Shown here piece by piece: positions 1-14,392 of a stretch of DNA of 64,000 bases (its first letter is position 1; the number at the start of each line of letters is the position of its first letter). The notes beneath the pieces were generated by a model. The model saw only the letters and a list, made by a program, of their open reading frames with translations. It was not told the origin of the DNA and did no database searches. The translations under genes were made by a program, and so were the position numbers. Source of the DNA: Clonostachys chloroleuca (Eukaryota; Ascomycota; Sordariomycetes; Hypocreales; Bionectriaceae). The DNA lies in the NCBI GenBank assembly GCA_037952775.1, contig JBANAY010000001.1:1674001-1738000 (forward strand), read 5' to 3'.

Positions 1-1675
1 ATTATATATTTTATTAAATAAATAATTAATTTAAATTAGAAAATAAAATATAAATATTAGAAAAGAGAATATTAGAAAAATAAATATTTAATAAAATATA
101 ATAGTTAGGTAATTTATACTAGATAGAGTTTAGAATAAATTAGAATTAAACTAATTAGAGTATTATTCTGAGTAATATAATTAGGTTATTATAAGCTATA
201 TAATATAAATTACTATTAATATATAAGTATTATAGAGCTAGTAATAATAGATATATAGATAATATTATTAATAACTATTTAAAAGAGTATTCTATTTAGT
301 AAAATAAATATATATATATACTAGAATAATATATTAAATATAGAATATATTATTAATAATTAGTTAGTAATATAGTTAATATATATAATATTAACTATAT
401 TCTTTAATTATATATAACTAGATATAATAACTAAAAATAATATTTAGATAATATAGAGATTAGTTTATAATATAATACTCTTTCCTATTAGTTTTATTTT
501 TAAAATTATATTTAATAGCCTAGTTAGTATATTACTTAACTTTCTTCTTTTATTATTTATACTAATACTATATTATATAGTTAATTATATTATAGTATTT
601 AAGGTTTATCTATATAATAAATCTATTATATTAGAATTTATTATTAATAGACTAAAGAGAAGCTAGATATAATAGAGAAGGAATTAGAATATATAAGTAT
701 TAAGATATAGTATTTATATAAATAAAAGAAAATATAGCTTAATAAGATAATATAAATAGTATTTTATAGTATTAATAGTATTAAGAAGTTAGAGTAAATA
801 GAATATAAAAAGATAGAGAAAGTAGTTTATAAATTAGTTTCTTTTTTAGTAATTATTTTATCTAAATCTATATTTTTAGAAATTAAAATTAATTTAATAT
901 TTCTTTAAAAGAATATAGAATTATTTTCTTTTTAATTTATTAGAATAAATATTTCTAAATCTAGTAATACTATTAGATAAACTTCTAATAGTTTTTTTTA
1001 AATATTTAATAGATTTCTAAATATTATTTTTATTAATATATTTTTTCTATTTAATAAAATAAAATATTTATTTATTTCTAATTTCTTTTTTTAGTATTTT
1101 TTTCTAGTTTATATTTTTCTTTATAGATCTTAATTAAATAGTTTTAATTTAGAGTATTTTCTAATATTTTTTTAAATAATAAAATATAAAAAACTAGATA
1201 AATATATATTATATCTAGTAATAATAGTTTATAATTAATATTTAATTTTTTCTTTAGAATTTTAAATAAATTCTAATTTTATTATTATTTCTATATATAG
1301 TAAATATAATTTTTTTTTATAAATATAATAGTAAATATATCTAATCTATTAAATACTTATTAATTTATAAATACTAGTTTATATTTATAATTTATATATA
1401 TAGATATAAGTTAAATATTTAGATTCTTATATTAAACTATTATATATAATCTATACTATAAGTAGTAATTATATCTAATTATTTTATTTATAATTAATAT
1501 ATATTTATAAGTATTATTTTAATATTTAATTTAAATATTCTATTTATTTATTATTTTAAAGATAATAAGTTATTAAAAGCTTATATTTAGTATTTATTTA
1601 TATTATAAATAATTATTAAAATTTAAAAATAAATATTATTTCTCTATTTAAAATTATTTTTTTTAAATAATCTAT
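1..1675 (-). mobile_element. Ty3/gypsy copy, minus strand, 3' part (left of copia insertion)
   Basis: The reverse complement of this stretch follows, in order, the 3' part of the plus-strand gypsy copy: 1555-1675 matches about 20.11-20.24 kb (integrase core), 1141-1250 matches about 20.61-20.73 kb, 840-1140 matches about 21.60-21.83 kb, and 110-330 matches about 22.5-22.74 kb. The sequence resumes at 9302 on the other side of the copia element, so this is one gypsy copy split by a later insertion. It is heavily RIP-mutated with no open frame. The left end lies outside the window. Boundaries were found by eye and are approximate. Confidence 0.7.
1671..1675. repeat. Target-site duplication TCTAT (left copy)
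   Basis: TCTAT directly precedes the left copia LTR and recurs immediately after the right LTR at 9302-9306. Five base pairs is the usual duplication length for copia integrases. Confidence 0.85.
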
Positions 1676-1864
1676 TATTAGTATACTAAATACTACTAAC
1701 TAGTAGTTACTAGCTAGAAGCTAGAAGTAGAGTAGTTTGCTTAGTTAAAACTGCTTTAGAACTATATTTATAACTAGTTTACTTCTATAGCTAGAATAGT
1801 AACTTAATTAATTACTTTTAATCTATCTACTCTATAGTATATATTTTAGAAAAGCCTTCTAATA
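1676..1864 (+). repeat. 5' LTR of copia element
   Basis: 189 bp, starting TATTAGTATACTAAATAC and ending GCCTTCTAATA. The canonical TG...CA ends appear as TA...TA, as RIP would produce. By my alignment it differs from the right LTR at ten positions, all C/T or G/A transitions, so the divergence reflects RIP rather than a neutral clock. Confidence 0.92.
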
Positions 1865-4639
1865 CTAATTAGTAGTTATATAATAACTATAGATTAATAA
1901 AGAAGAAGAGATAGGATTTCCTAAGTACTTAGGGAAGTATAGTTCTCTTATAAGTATTAGTCTTATACTATAGAACTATATATAATATATAATATAATAA
2001 TACTATTATCTTTTATATACTCTAAATAGTTATTTTAAAGATTACTTATTCCTCTAATAATATTATTAGTACTAGAAATACCTCTAAAGAGTATTATATT
2101 ATATATATCTCCCTATTAATATAGATAGGAGTAATTAATAAAATTACTTTCTTCTCTAACTATCTAATTTTAAGAGTTTATTCTTATAGAATACTTTTTT
2201 TTTCCTAACTTTAGAAGGAAATAAGATAATCTTTTATATTTCTCTCTTACTATTACTCTATTTCCTATAACCTATTAGAATCCTTCTAAATAAAGATTCT
2301 AGTTTTTTAAATAAGAGTAAAACCCTATATTTCTCTATTATAAAAATATATATATACTTTAGAATCTATTTCCTAAGTAAGTATAATAGTACTACTAGTA
2401 TAAATTATATCTATATTAACCCTCTTTAATTATAATAAAGTAGAAGAGATCTTTAATATAACTAGACTAATAAAGATCTATATAAATAATATTAACTGAA
2501 TAAACTATTTAATTTTAGTAGTTTAGATAACTATCTAAGAACTTACTAATATATATATAGTATATTATATATACTACTATAAATATACTAGACTATATAG
2601 TAATAACTTATTAAGTAAGTTTATATATAACTTTAGAGACTAATTAATAGAAAAGTTTATACTTCTAAATAATAATATTACTAAGGAGTTAAAATATATT
2701 TTATAATATAGTAGTATATATACTAGCCCTATAAATAATATATCTAAAGTAGCTTTTAATAATATATAGGAGCTAGAGAATTTACTAGAATAGCTAAATA
2801 ATTAATAGTTCCTTATAAATATCTTTAATCTGAACTTCTAGGTATTCTAATTATAGAAGTAATACTAGAAGTCTTAAGGATATATAGTACTAATACTATA
2901 AATACTCTAAGAAAGGAGTATAATCTATATAATTAAGATAGATAAGATAGAAATATCTAAGAGGAATAAGAAATTAATCTAATAAGTACTTATACCTCCT
3001 AGGAATCTAGTTCTAAGATAAGAACTAGGAGGCTATATATATAAGTTATATAATCTATATTATAACCTTCTACCTAAGTAAAGCCTTAGAATAGGTATAG
3101 TAACTATATAAGAACTTATAGTCTTTTAGAAGCTATATAATATAAAAGAATACTTATTTAGTAGGGAACTATATAATATACTTAATATTAAAGTTAGAAT
3201 AATACTAAATACTTATAAATCCTATAATATATAGCTAAATAGATTTAAAACTATTCTTTTCTAAATTCTTAAAGAGAATATATAGAATTTCTAGTTCTAA
3301 TATATTAAAGAAGAATATATCTTTAGAGAAATATATCTTAAACTAAAGTAATACTTTAATAATACTATTAATAAATAATAGTATTATTATAACTAGACTT
3401 AAATTAGTATTATTTTAATATAGGTAAATAGAGAATATAAGGATCTTATAGTATACTAGATACTATAAAAGATCTTTACTACTCTAATAAGAGTATAGAA
3501 AGTACTTAGAGGTACTTATACAGAGGATAATAACCTATAAGCTATAGTAGTAAGAGTATATAGAGATTTAAAGAAACTAGAAATAGTACTCTAAAGAGAG
3601 TATATAAATACTAAAGCCCTAATATAATATCTTATATTAGTATTAGAAATAAACCTATTAAAATAGCTAGAATAAAGTCTAATAACCTTAGTAGCTTAGA
3701 ATATAATAAGAAATATATATCTTATTAACTAGTAATATTAATATACTTAGAAGCTACTAAATAGAATATAATAGTAGTCCTATTATATTTAAAATATATA
3801 GAGCAGACTATTTAATAGAAGCTTTATTAGCTAGGACTAAGAACTATAGAGGAATAGCTAAAGAGAGTATTACTTTATTTATAATAAGCCTAGTTATTAG
3901 TTTATAAACTATCTATAGAAGAGATCTGAATTATACTATTAATTTATAACTAAGTTCCTTAAAGTAGAAGAGGAAGTAGAAGAAGATAATATACTAGAAG
4001 AATTTAAATAGTAGATTTAAGATTAAGAAGAGGTTAATAACTAGTCTGAAATAGCAGACTATAGAGATTCTAATAATTATAATAACCCAGATAAGGAAGA
4101 CTAGTATATAAATAGTAATAAATAATACCTAATATAATATCTGCTTAATAAGATATTCTAATACTTACTCTCTAGAGAGAAAATTAAGAGAAAGCTATAA
4201 AACCCCTTATAATTTATTATTAAGGAAAGATATATAATATAATTTTAGGGGATTATACTAGATATAGATACTTTATTAATCTTAACTATAGATAAACTAT
4301 AATTTAAAGTACTTAAATAAATTAATCTATTAATTAAATTAAATACTATAGCTAATATAAAGAATATTAAGTTTAGAAAGGGGCTTATAGAGTTACTTAG
4401 TATAATAAAGCTATAGACTCTGTTTAGATTTATTATATTTTATATAATAAATTTAGAGATCCCTTTCCTAATATACCTTTAAGATATAGATTACCTAAAT
4501 ATTAAGTTTAGGAATATAACTAATAAAATAGTTAGGACTATAAATAGCCTTTTTACTCTAACTATAAGGAAATAGGGCTATATATAGTTCTTTCCTGAAT
4601 ATATACTAATAGCTAATATAGCTTACTTAATAGAACTAG

Positions 4640-7330
4640 AGCTAAGATAACTCTATTACTATTTTAGTTACTTATTAGTAGAAAGACTATATAGGCTCTT
4701 AGAAAGAGCAGGCTATAAGGATATAAATAGAAAAGTAATAAAAAAGATTAAATACTTTTACTATTAATACTAGGTCTATAGTCTAGCTTTAAAATACTTT
4801 AAATTCAGATTATAAAATAATCTTAACTTTAACTATAAGATTATAATTAATATTATATATCTACTGGATTAAGAACTAGTTTTATATATTATCTATATAG
4901 TAACTATATTCTAAAATATAATCTTCCTTATAGATATCTTAGTAGATACTATATAGGAAGTATTAAAGAGAATCTAACTGGATATATATCTAGGACTGCT
5001 AGACTGTATTATATATAATATAGGAACTTAATTTATAAGTAACTAATTTTATATAAATATAAGGATTATTAGTTCTAAGTATAAGTAAATACTAATTAAG
5101 GCCTATTAGTTAATTAGTAAAATTAAGAAATATTATAAACTATTATAATATATATTTAATATCTTATATAAGGAACTTAAGGAGATAATCTTAAAGGAAT
5201 TAATATTATAAGTAGTAGTTAAAGCAGTTAATAATATAGTAGAGCCTAATAGCTTTATACTAATACTCTTTATATTTAGAGTATATCTAAGAGTTATTAT
5301 ATTCTCTCCCCTATTATAATCTATAGTTTAAAGAGTATAAGTAGTTAACCTTATAATAAAAGCCTTAAGGGAATTATATACTAAAGAGAGAACTATACTT
5401 ATACTGATTATATATAATAGCTCTAATTTAATAGAACTTCTTAAACTCCTACTTCTAAGTAAGGTTATAGTATAGAGAGAGAATAAGGGGTAGTTTAAGC
5501 TATATAGACTTTTATTAAATAACTCCTATAATATTATAATTAAAATATATAATAAACTAAAGACCTTTTAGTTTATATATATAAAGCTATACTATAGAGA
5601 TAAATAGACTAAAAATCCAGTCTAAAAGAGTACTAGTTTAATAATATATTTAAAAGACCTCTTACTACTTATAATAAGTAAACTACTATAAAGAAAGGGA
5701 TAACTAATAGGCTTAAAGAATAAACTGAAAGTATATATATAATATATAGTATAACTAGTTAGACTATATACTAACTATATAATATATAAGGAGTAAGATA
5801 CTCTTAAGCTAACTAAGAAACTTTAAAAGAAAGGAGTTATTATAACTCCGGATACTCTATTTAAGGTCTCTATAATAGCTAAAATTAACTAACTTATTAA
5901 AGTAGGTATATTTAAGTTTATATAGTTTAATTATAATATTAAAAGTAGTTAACTATTTAAAGTATATATTATTAATAAGGTAAAAGAATAGAATATATAT
6001 TTATATAAGAAATTCTATCTAGTTATATAAGGATATAATAATACTAGTAAGAAGATAATTCTTATATAGTTACTAATAATTTAATACTATAGCTAATAGT
6101 TTATTCTTATACTAATACTATTACTACTAGTAGTAGGAATTTATATTCTAATAGGTAGAGATATTATATAAGCCTACCTATAGTCTGAGTTAATACTATA
6201 ATATATAATTTATATAATACTCCTAAAAGACCTTAAGTAAAACTATCTATAAGGAATAGTTATAAAAATTATAAAGCTACTATATAGGATTACTAAGTTT
6301 AGTATATATTAGTATACTATATACTATAAGTACTTTATAATATATATAAAGATAGTAATCTCTAGTTTTAATCTATACCTCCTAATTATAGAAAGTAATA
6401 TATTTAGTTTTAGAATTATTAAAATATAAACTAATAATATACTTAGATTATTTAATAAGATACTTACTATAGAAGAAGAATATTAGTTAAAAGAGGCTAA
6501 GTTTAAGATAAAAGCTAGAGTTAAACTTTCTAAGGAAATAAATTTTAAATTTAATAGAGGAAAGATATCCCTCTATAGTATAATAATTAAGTTCCTTTAA
6601 AAGAGCTAAGCTAATATACTCTAGAAAGCTATAGATATAGAGAGCTATAAAGCCTAAAGAGTATATAATATATAGATTATAAGTATTATATAACTAGAAG
6701 CTTTATATAATTTATCTATAGTAGTATAATTATAATAGAACCTATTAAAAGATAATATTAAGAAGTTAAATAAAAGGCTTATATAGTAAATTAAGAACTA
6801 TAACTATAGACTGAAATTTATATTATTTAACCTATATAACCTAAAGCTATATATCTTTATAGATAGATCTCTTACTAATAATAAAGATATAAGCTTCTAA
6901 ATTAGCTTTATAATTATATTTAGAATAAAGATAAGAATTAAGGGCTAGAAGCCTGTATTCTAACTAATTGGGAATATTATATACTAGTTATTAATAAAGT
7001 ATAAATATATTATAAGAAGCAGCTTTATATTAGAAGTCTATAGTATAATAGCTAGATTTAATATAGGTATTATAATTATAAATACTCTTTAAATAATTAC
7101 TTTAAAAATAATACTACTAGAAATACTACTAGTAATTTATATAAATTCTCTTTTACTATATAAATACCTTATTAAGCTTAGTATAACTATAGAGAAAAAA
7201 CTAATAATCAATATAATAACCTTATAGTAATTATATAAATACTATAAAATTACTAAAATAAGATAGATTAATAAAGAGAATAACCTAGTAGATATCTTAA
7301 TAAAAGGGAAATCTAATTTAGTACTTTTAA
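4640..7330 (+). pseudogene. Copia pol remnant (integrase, RT, RNase H)
   Basis: Read with stops treated as tryptophan/glutamine-type RIP losses, the plus strand shows a GAG-pre-integrase segment ending in an LERAG-like motif (about 4.70 kb). An integrase core with a DIYLG-like stretch follows (about 4.98 kb). Next comes a copia RT with a RLVIQGY-like opening (about 6.01 kb), QAYLQSE (about 6.17 kb) and an LLYRI segment matching the LYGIPEAG motif (about 6.27 kb). RNase H shows FIDRSLTNNKD-like residues (about 6.86 kb), and the tail has a DILIKGK motif, the decayed form of DALTKGK (about 7.30 kb). Many in-frame stops; not functional. Confidence 0.82.
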
Positions 7331-9112
7331 AACTTATAGAAATAAATAAGTTAAGAATTTAAATTAAAGGAGATATTAAGAGATTATTTAAACTAGATAT
7401 AGTTTAGTAAATACAGATAGACTAAACCTATATAATAAGCTACTTTAAACTAAGAATTTAAATATATTATAAATAATTAGAATATATAGGGGGAAGCCTC
7501 TTATAGAAGGCTATTCTATTCCTCTATCTATCTAAGCTATTTATTAATAATTAGATCTATCTATCTATCTGAACTAGCTAAACTATCTAATTTTTTTTAT
7601 TTTTTTTATTTTATTCTTCTCTTTTACTTAGGTTTAGGATATATAGGAAAATAGTATTTAGAGGGTTAGAATTAGATATTAAAGGAATTATTCTTAAGTT
7701 TATTATTACTATATATTAGAATTAGATATTAAAGGAACTATCCTTAGATTTATTATTATTATTAAATCTATTAGTACTCCTATAAATAGTACTATTATTA
7801 TTATTAGGCTTTATAGACTAATAATAAATAGTATAATACTCTAAAAGAGATTTAATCTTCTTAGAGATAGTATTCTTAAAAATATAGCTAGAGTTAGATT
7901 CTAATCTATATTATTAATAGATAGTTAAACTATTAAAAGTACTATTTATAGTAAGATTATAAACTATCTTCTAGATAGTATTAGTATATATAATTAGAAG
8001 ATATATCTTAGTATACTTATAGGAAGGTTTCCTAGTAAGTTTATTAAGTTTAGTAAAAGCTTTATAAGTAGTAACTAAGTTATATATAAAAGGTATTAAA
8101 ACTTTAGATATAGTAATATAAATATTACTACCCTTATTATAATATATATACTATATTCTATTATTATTATAATTAAAGTAATAATTATTACTTTTCTCTA
8201 AGGTAAGTAATTTAATATATACTATATATTTATTAGAATACTTACTACTAATAAATATATTAGCTAAGGAAATAAGAAAAAAAAAGACTATTAATACTTA
8301 TATCTAGTTAGAATACTTCTTAATTATATAATATTCCTATCTCTTAAGCTTTCTAAGCTCTTTCTATATCCTTCTAATCTTAGCTTACTACTAGGCTAGT
8401 ATACTTAATATTCTTTAAACTACTATATAAGCCTATTAGTAAGAGTTTCTAAAACTAAGTACCTAAGTATATATAATTAATAGCTATTTCCCTAGCTATA
8501 CTATAGTAGGGTAGTATTATAAGCTTAGAGGAGAGGCTTTAAGGAGTAAATAAAAGGGGGGAAGAGGAAGGTATTATATTTCTATATTTAGTTAGCTCTA
8601 AAATATATAAGAAGGGAGTAACTACTTATAGAGAAGAAAATAGTAAGTTAAAAGTTTAACTATATATTACTAAGGTTAGCTATAAAACTATATCCTAGAG
8701 TATATATATCTCTATATATAGAAAGAGAATTAAGATATAACTATCCTATAAAATAATTAGCTATAAAACTCTAATCTAAAGTAGTAAGGATTATTATAGG
8801 GGGTATATATATAATACTAGGGTAGCTATATAGAAATAGAAAAGAGGAATATTATAATAGTATAGAATAGGGTTTAATATAGATAGAGTATATATCTATA
8901 ATTACTTATTACTAGAGGTAACTATAGTAATAAATAGAGAAACCTAATAATAAAATATATATATATTCAGACTAATATATATAGTATATCTTTTTAATAA
9001 AGATATAAGGAATTAGAATTATATATATTTATTTCTTATATTTATAGAGGTTATAAAGAGTCTATAATTATAAGAGCTATTTATATAGAATAAGAAAATA
9101 AAAGACTACTTA

Positions 9113-9301
9113 TATTAGTATACTAAATACTACTAATTAGTAGTTACTAGCTAGAAGCTAGAAGCAGAGTAGTTTACTTAGTTAGAACTATTCTAGAATT
9201 ATATTTATAACTAGTTTACTTCTATAGCTAGGATAGTAACTTAATTAATTACTTTTAATCTATCTACTCTATAGTATATACTTTAGAAAAGCCTTCTAAT
9301 A
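9113..9301 (+). repeat. 3' LTR of copia element
   Basis: 189 bp, same length and ends as the left LTR at 1676-1864. The base after it starts the second TCTAT target duplication (9302-9306). Differences from the left copy are transitions only. Confidence 0.92.
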
Positions 9302-12300
9302 TCTATAATAATTAATTATATATTATAAGAACTAATATATAAAGTTTTCTATAGAGTTTAATTTTTTATATAGAATAAAGTATTTATACTTTATAAATTT
9401 ATTAATAATAATTAAAATATTATTATATTATATTCTTATTATTAGTTCTATTAATAATAATAACTTAATAATATAATTAAAAAATATTAATTATTATAAT
9501 TAATTTAATATTTATATTAACTTAAGTTCTTTATAAGGTTTATATCTTATAAACTTAATTTATATATAAATATTATATTTTAAAATTATAATTTATATAT
9601 CTCTTTATAGATTAGAATAATTATAATATTATTTTATTTTATTAAAGGTTTTTTTAATTTCTTAATATTCTAAAAGTAAATATTTATATATTTTCTTAAT
9701 AAATATTATTCTTATATTTTATTATAATTTATTTATATTTAGTATAATATCTATCTAGACTTTAATATATATTATTTCTTTTAATATAATATTTAAAGTT
9801 TTTTATACTAAATATTCTTTATTATTTATAATAAATAATTATTTATTTATTTTAAAAATAGTTTATTTATATTTAAATTTTTAACTAAGAGTATTAGTTC
9901 TTTTATTCTCTAATTCTTTTTAGTATATAATTTTATAATTAAATTTAAATAAGTATTTAGTATAATATATTTATTTTCTATTAAGTTATTAAATAATAGT
10001 AAAATATTAAAAATTCTTATAGTTTATATATATTTTAATTTTATATTATATTTCTAAATAATAATATTTAAATTCTTTAAATATATATATAATAATTATA
10101 AATTTTTTATTATAAATAGAATAATTAAGTTTTATACTATATAGTTTTTTAAAGAAAAAAACTATAAAATATAAAACTTTATTATTATTTATTATTTTAT
10201 TAGAATTTTTTTTATAATATTATATAGAGATATAATAATTTTTCTATAATTCTTAATAATTTTTCTATAATTCTTAATAATTTTTCTATAGTTCTTAATA
10301 ATTTTTCTATAATTCTTAATAAATTATTAATAATAATTAATAAATCTAAAAAAAAGTTTATATTTTCTTAATAATCTTTAGTATTTTCTAGTTTTTAATT
10401 ATAATAATCTTATCTTATTCTATTTATATTTTATTTAATTTAATAATATATTCTAAAAAGTTAATTTTTTATATATAGAAATAGCTTTAAAGAATATAAT
10501 AAAATACTTATAGAAATTAAACTTTATTTTAAATATTATTTTCTATTTATCTCTCTTTTTAGTTTATATTAAATTATAAATTCTTTTTAGATTTAATATT
10601 TTAAACTACTATTTACTCTATAACTAATTTCTAAGTTTAATAATTAATAATAAAGATATTTTATCTTTATATATAATTTTATTTAGTTATTTATAATTAA
10701 TAATTAAATTAAATTTATTATTCTTTTTTAATATAAATAATTATATATAATCCTTTATTAATATATTATTAATATATTTATAAAGTATTTATAATTAAAA
10801 TTCTATAAAATTATATAATTTATAGAAATTTTTAAATTTTTTTTTAATAATAAAGATTTTATAATTTTATTAATTATATTCTAATAGTTTTATTTTAAAT
10901 TCTTTTATAAATAATATCTTTTTAAAATAATTATATTTTTATAGAATATTTTTAAATTATTCTTTTCCTTTTAAATATTCTTTATATTAATATTTATATG
11001 AAATATCTTTTTTATTCTATTAAACTTTTTATTTATTATTTTATTTAGCTCTATTTTTTAATTTTAATATTAAAAAATTCTATAAATAGTTTTTCTATTT
11101 CTTTTTACTATTAATTATATTTAATTTTATATTCTTATTATTATTTTATTAATTATTCTTAATTAATTAATATTAAGAATATATCTAAAAACTATTTTTA
11201 TTTTTATATTTATTCTAAGATTTATATTATTTATTTTAATTCTTATTAGAATATATTCTTTATTATATTAGATTATAATATTATTAAGATTATAATTATT
11301 ATATTTATTTATTATTATAAATTATTATTTTAATTTTTTAAAATAATATTTATAGTTATTAAAGAATTATTTTATTCTTTTAATATTTAATAAAATATTA
11401 ATTTCTATTAATTCTAATATAGATTTATAAAAATATCTTTTTACTTTATATAGCTAATAAATTAATTTATTAATAAGTTTATATTTTATAATTATAATAG
11501 TTTTAATATAATTTTATAAGTTTCTAATAATATTAAATTATATATAATATTAAATTTCTTTTTTTAAATTTTAATTATAAAATAGTTTTAAAATTAATAA
11601 TTTTATTATTATATTTAAATTTTAAATCTTTAATATTAATAATTATATAGATTTTTTTCTTTTTTTTTTATAGTAAGTAGAATTAGTTAATTATTACTAA
11701 TAAAATATAATTTTCTTATACTCTATAATTAATAAATATTATAAATTAATTTTTCTTAAGCTCTATTTTTATAAAAATATAAAATAAGCTTTTTATTTTA
11801 ATAATTTTTAAAGTTCTTTAATTTATTATTAATATTATTTTATATTATAATTTTATTATAAATAATTTAAACTAATTTTTATTTAATTAATTTATTATTT
11901 ATATTTTTCTTATTTATTATTATTTTTAAATATTTATTTTAAATTTTTTTTTTAAATATTTTAAATATTTATAATTTTAAAATAAATTATTAAAACTTTA
12001 TTATTAATTTTTATAATTCTTTTTCCTTAGAATATATTTTTTTTTATTTTTTTATTAATATAATTTCTAGTTTTTTTTTATTATTTTCTTTATTAATTAT
12101 TAGAAATAATTATTCTTCTAAATAATATTTTTATAACTTTTTCTTTTATAATTATTATTATTAAAAATATAATTTAATAATATTTATATTATTATTATTA
12201 TATTATACTAATTCTAATACTTTCTATTTTATATTTAAAGATTTTTTTTATTAGAAATAGAAAAAAGTTATTTATAATTTTACTTTTTTAATATATTTTA

Positions 12301-13500
12301 TACTATATATTATAATAAATTATTTATAATTCTATAAAGTAATTTTATATTTCTATAGTTTTTATATAAATTAGTATATTATATTTATTATTATTATTTT
12401 AAATAATATTAATAATTCTTTTATTATAAATTATTAATTTTAATTTTAATTTTTAATTTTAATTTTATTTTTATATTTTAATTTTATTTTTATATTTTTT
12501 TTAATAATAAATATAAAATTTATTAAATTTAGTTTTTATTTCTTCTTTAGTAAATATATATTATTCTTTTTCTATAGAATTATAAAGAATAATTTTATTA
12601 TTATAAAGAAATAAATATTAATATTTAATAAATAGTTTAAATTCTATAATTTATTCTTTTTATTTATATTTTTATTTAAATTTTTAAAAAATTTATAAGA
12701 GTTATTATTAGTTTTTTCTTAATATCTTATAATTTTAATTTTCTTTTAGTTTTAATATTTTCTTAAAAATATAAATAAATAATATAAAAAGTTTAAAAAT
12801 TATAATAATTATAGAATTTATTTTTTAAATAGTTTTTTAAATTATTTTAAAAGTTTTAATTTTAATTTTTTTATTATTTTTAATTATTTTTTATTTTTAA
12901 TAAATTTCTAATCTTTTTATTTCTATTTCTTAGATTTTAAATATTATAATAAGATATATTTAATTTTATTATAATTATAGTATTTATATTTCTCTATAGC
13001 TTCTAGTTCTATAGAATTTATATATATTCTAGAGATTATAATTCTCTATCTTAGATTATATTAAAACTTATTAATATTAGTATAAATAGATTTCTTTTTT
13101 TATATCTACTATTAGTATTATTTATTATTAATATATATAGCTATTATTATATAGTTATAGAGACTAGATAATTAGTTTTTCTTATATAACTTCTTTTATA
13201 CTTTTTCTTTAAATTTATTAAAGTAATAAAATATAGTTTATTTATAATTCTATTCTATTTTAATTAATAATTTAATATATTTAGTATTAAAAGCTAAAGT
13301 TAATCTAGTTTAAATAAGCTTATTAATACTATATTTAACTTTATACTTTTTATTTTAAATTCTAAAAGTTTAAGTTTTTTTTTAAATTAAAACTTATTAT
13401 AATATAGATAGTTTATTAATTTCCTTATCTATTAAAATATTCTCTTATAATTAGTTTAAACTATTTAAATATACTTTTAATAAATTAAAAATAAATATAT
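9302..13500 (-). mobile_element. Ty3/gypsy copy, minus strand, remaining part
   Basis: The reverse complement continues the gypsy copy interrupted at 1675. 9302-9500 matches about 19.99-20.11 kb of the plus-strand copy. 9540-9620 matches the integrase zinc-binding region (about 19.79-19.87 kb). 9840-9900 matches the RNase H/linker region near 19.55 kb. RT-homologous sequence lies around 10.3-11.2 kb. No frame is open; composition is about 5-10 % G+C in the lines I counted. At its right end it meets the unclassified 0.8-kb repeat. It forms an inverted pair with the plus-strand gypsy copy. Limits are approximate. Confidence 0.72.
10234..10317. repeat. 21-bp tandem repeat, four copies, in gypsy RT
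   Basis: The unit AATAATTTTTCTATAATTCTT is repeated four times head to tail with one A/G difference in the third copy. It lies in the minus-strand gypsy copy at the position where the plus-strand copy (about 19.06 kb) has only one unit-like segment. The 21-bp length would add seven residues per copy without changing the frame (an LLRIIEK-like heptad as now decoded), so the expansion could have arisen while the element was still coding. Confidence 0.8.
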
Positions 13501-14258
13501 ATAATTTTTTTTAGAGAGTTTTTACTATATTTAAGAAATATTCTAAAATTAGACTATATATAACTAGATTTATATAATTTATTTTTAATTAAGTTTTAAT
13601 TTATATCTAATCTTTAACTCTATTTTTTTTATCTTTTTATTTATATAAGTTAAAGTAATAGTATTTTTAAAAACTCTAAAAAGAGCTTATTAAGTATATA
13701 ATTTAGCTATAGATCCTAAGGAGGAATATTTATTATCTATAATTAATTATAATATTTCTCTAAGCTTATTATTACTAATTACTAGTTACTAATTACTAAC
13801 TATCTCTTCTTATAACTATAATAATAGCTTTATTTAATATAATTATCTCTAGTAGCTAGAGTCTAGTTATAATAGTAAACAGGGTCTTTATATATATAAT
13901 AAAGATAATTAGTAATAATCTATAGAAGCTTATCTATAATCTATATATTTAATAATAGAGCTTATACTTAGTAATAGAATTCCTTATAATAATAAAGCTA
14001 CTTATAATTATATAGGCCTAGTAGTTATAGCTACTAGGCTTAATACTCTACTATAAAGCCTATAAGAGATATTAGTATCTCCTATTCTATAAATAGTACT
14101 AGTAGATAATAAAAATAAGCTTAATAAGCTAAGCTTTAATAATAACTAAGTACTTAATAATTATAATAATTTAAAATATAGCTTCTAGTTCTAGTATATT
14201 ATATAATATATAGAACTAATCTAAGTAGAAACTATCTATAAAGTTTAATATTTTTTTT
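13500..14258 (+). repeat. Unclassified 0.8-kb interspersed repeat, copy 1
   Basis: 13670-13800 is the reverse complement of 21.24-21.43 kb, and 13915-14255 matches 25.765-26.09 kb in direct orientation. One end reads TTTTTACTATATTTAAG. The same unit, in reverse, interrupts the plus-strand gypsy copy. It may be a solo LTR of another family or a non-autonomous DNA transposon. I recognise no coding motif. Edges are by eye. Confidence 0.6.
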
Positions 14259-14392
14259 ATTAGTTTTACTATAAATAAGAATATATCCTAAGATTAGATA
14301 ATATATAATTTAATATATATTTTTTAAAAATATAATTAATAGTTTATATTTAAACTTTTAATATTATAAAATAAAATTAAAATATTATATTT

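Larger units (their letters stand above)
1676..9301 (+). mobile_element. Full-length Ty1/copia LTR retrotransposon, RIP-degraded
   Basis: A 7626-bp element bounded by two direct 189-bp repeats (1676-1864 and 9113-9301) and flanked by the 5-bp target duplication TCTAT (1671-1675 and 9302-9306). Conceptual reading of the plus strand through stops gives copia-order domains: gag-like (about 2.4-4.2 kb), protease region (about 4.25-4.55 kb), GAG-pre-integrase and integrase core (about 4.64-5.3 kb), reverse transcriptase (about 5.87-6.64 kb) and RNase H (about 6.83-7.33 kb). Integrase before RT is diagnostic of copia. A purine-rich tract at about 9088-9106, just before the right LTR, may be the polypurine tract. 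I could not identify the primer-binding site. It is inserted in the integrase region of a minus-strand gypsy copy and is less AT-rich than its host, so it is younger. It cannot encode proteins now. Confidence 0.9.

Noticed and set aside
10234..10317. CRISPR-like array
   Set aside because: Units are contiguous without spacers, in a eukaryotic retroelement.
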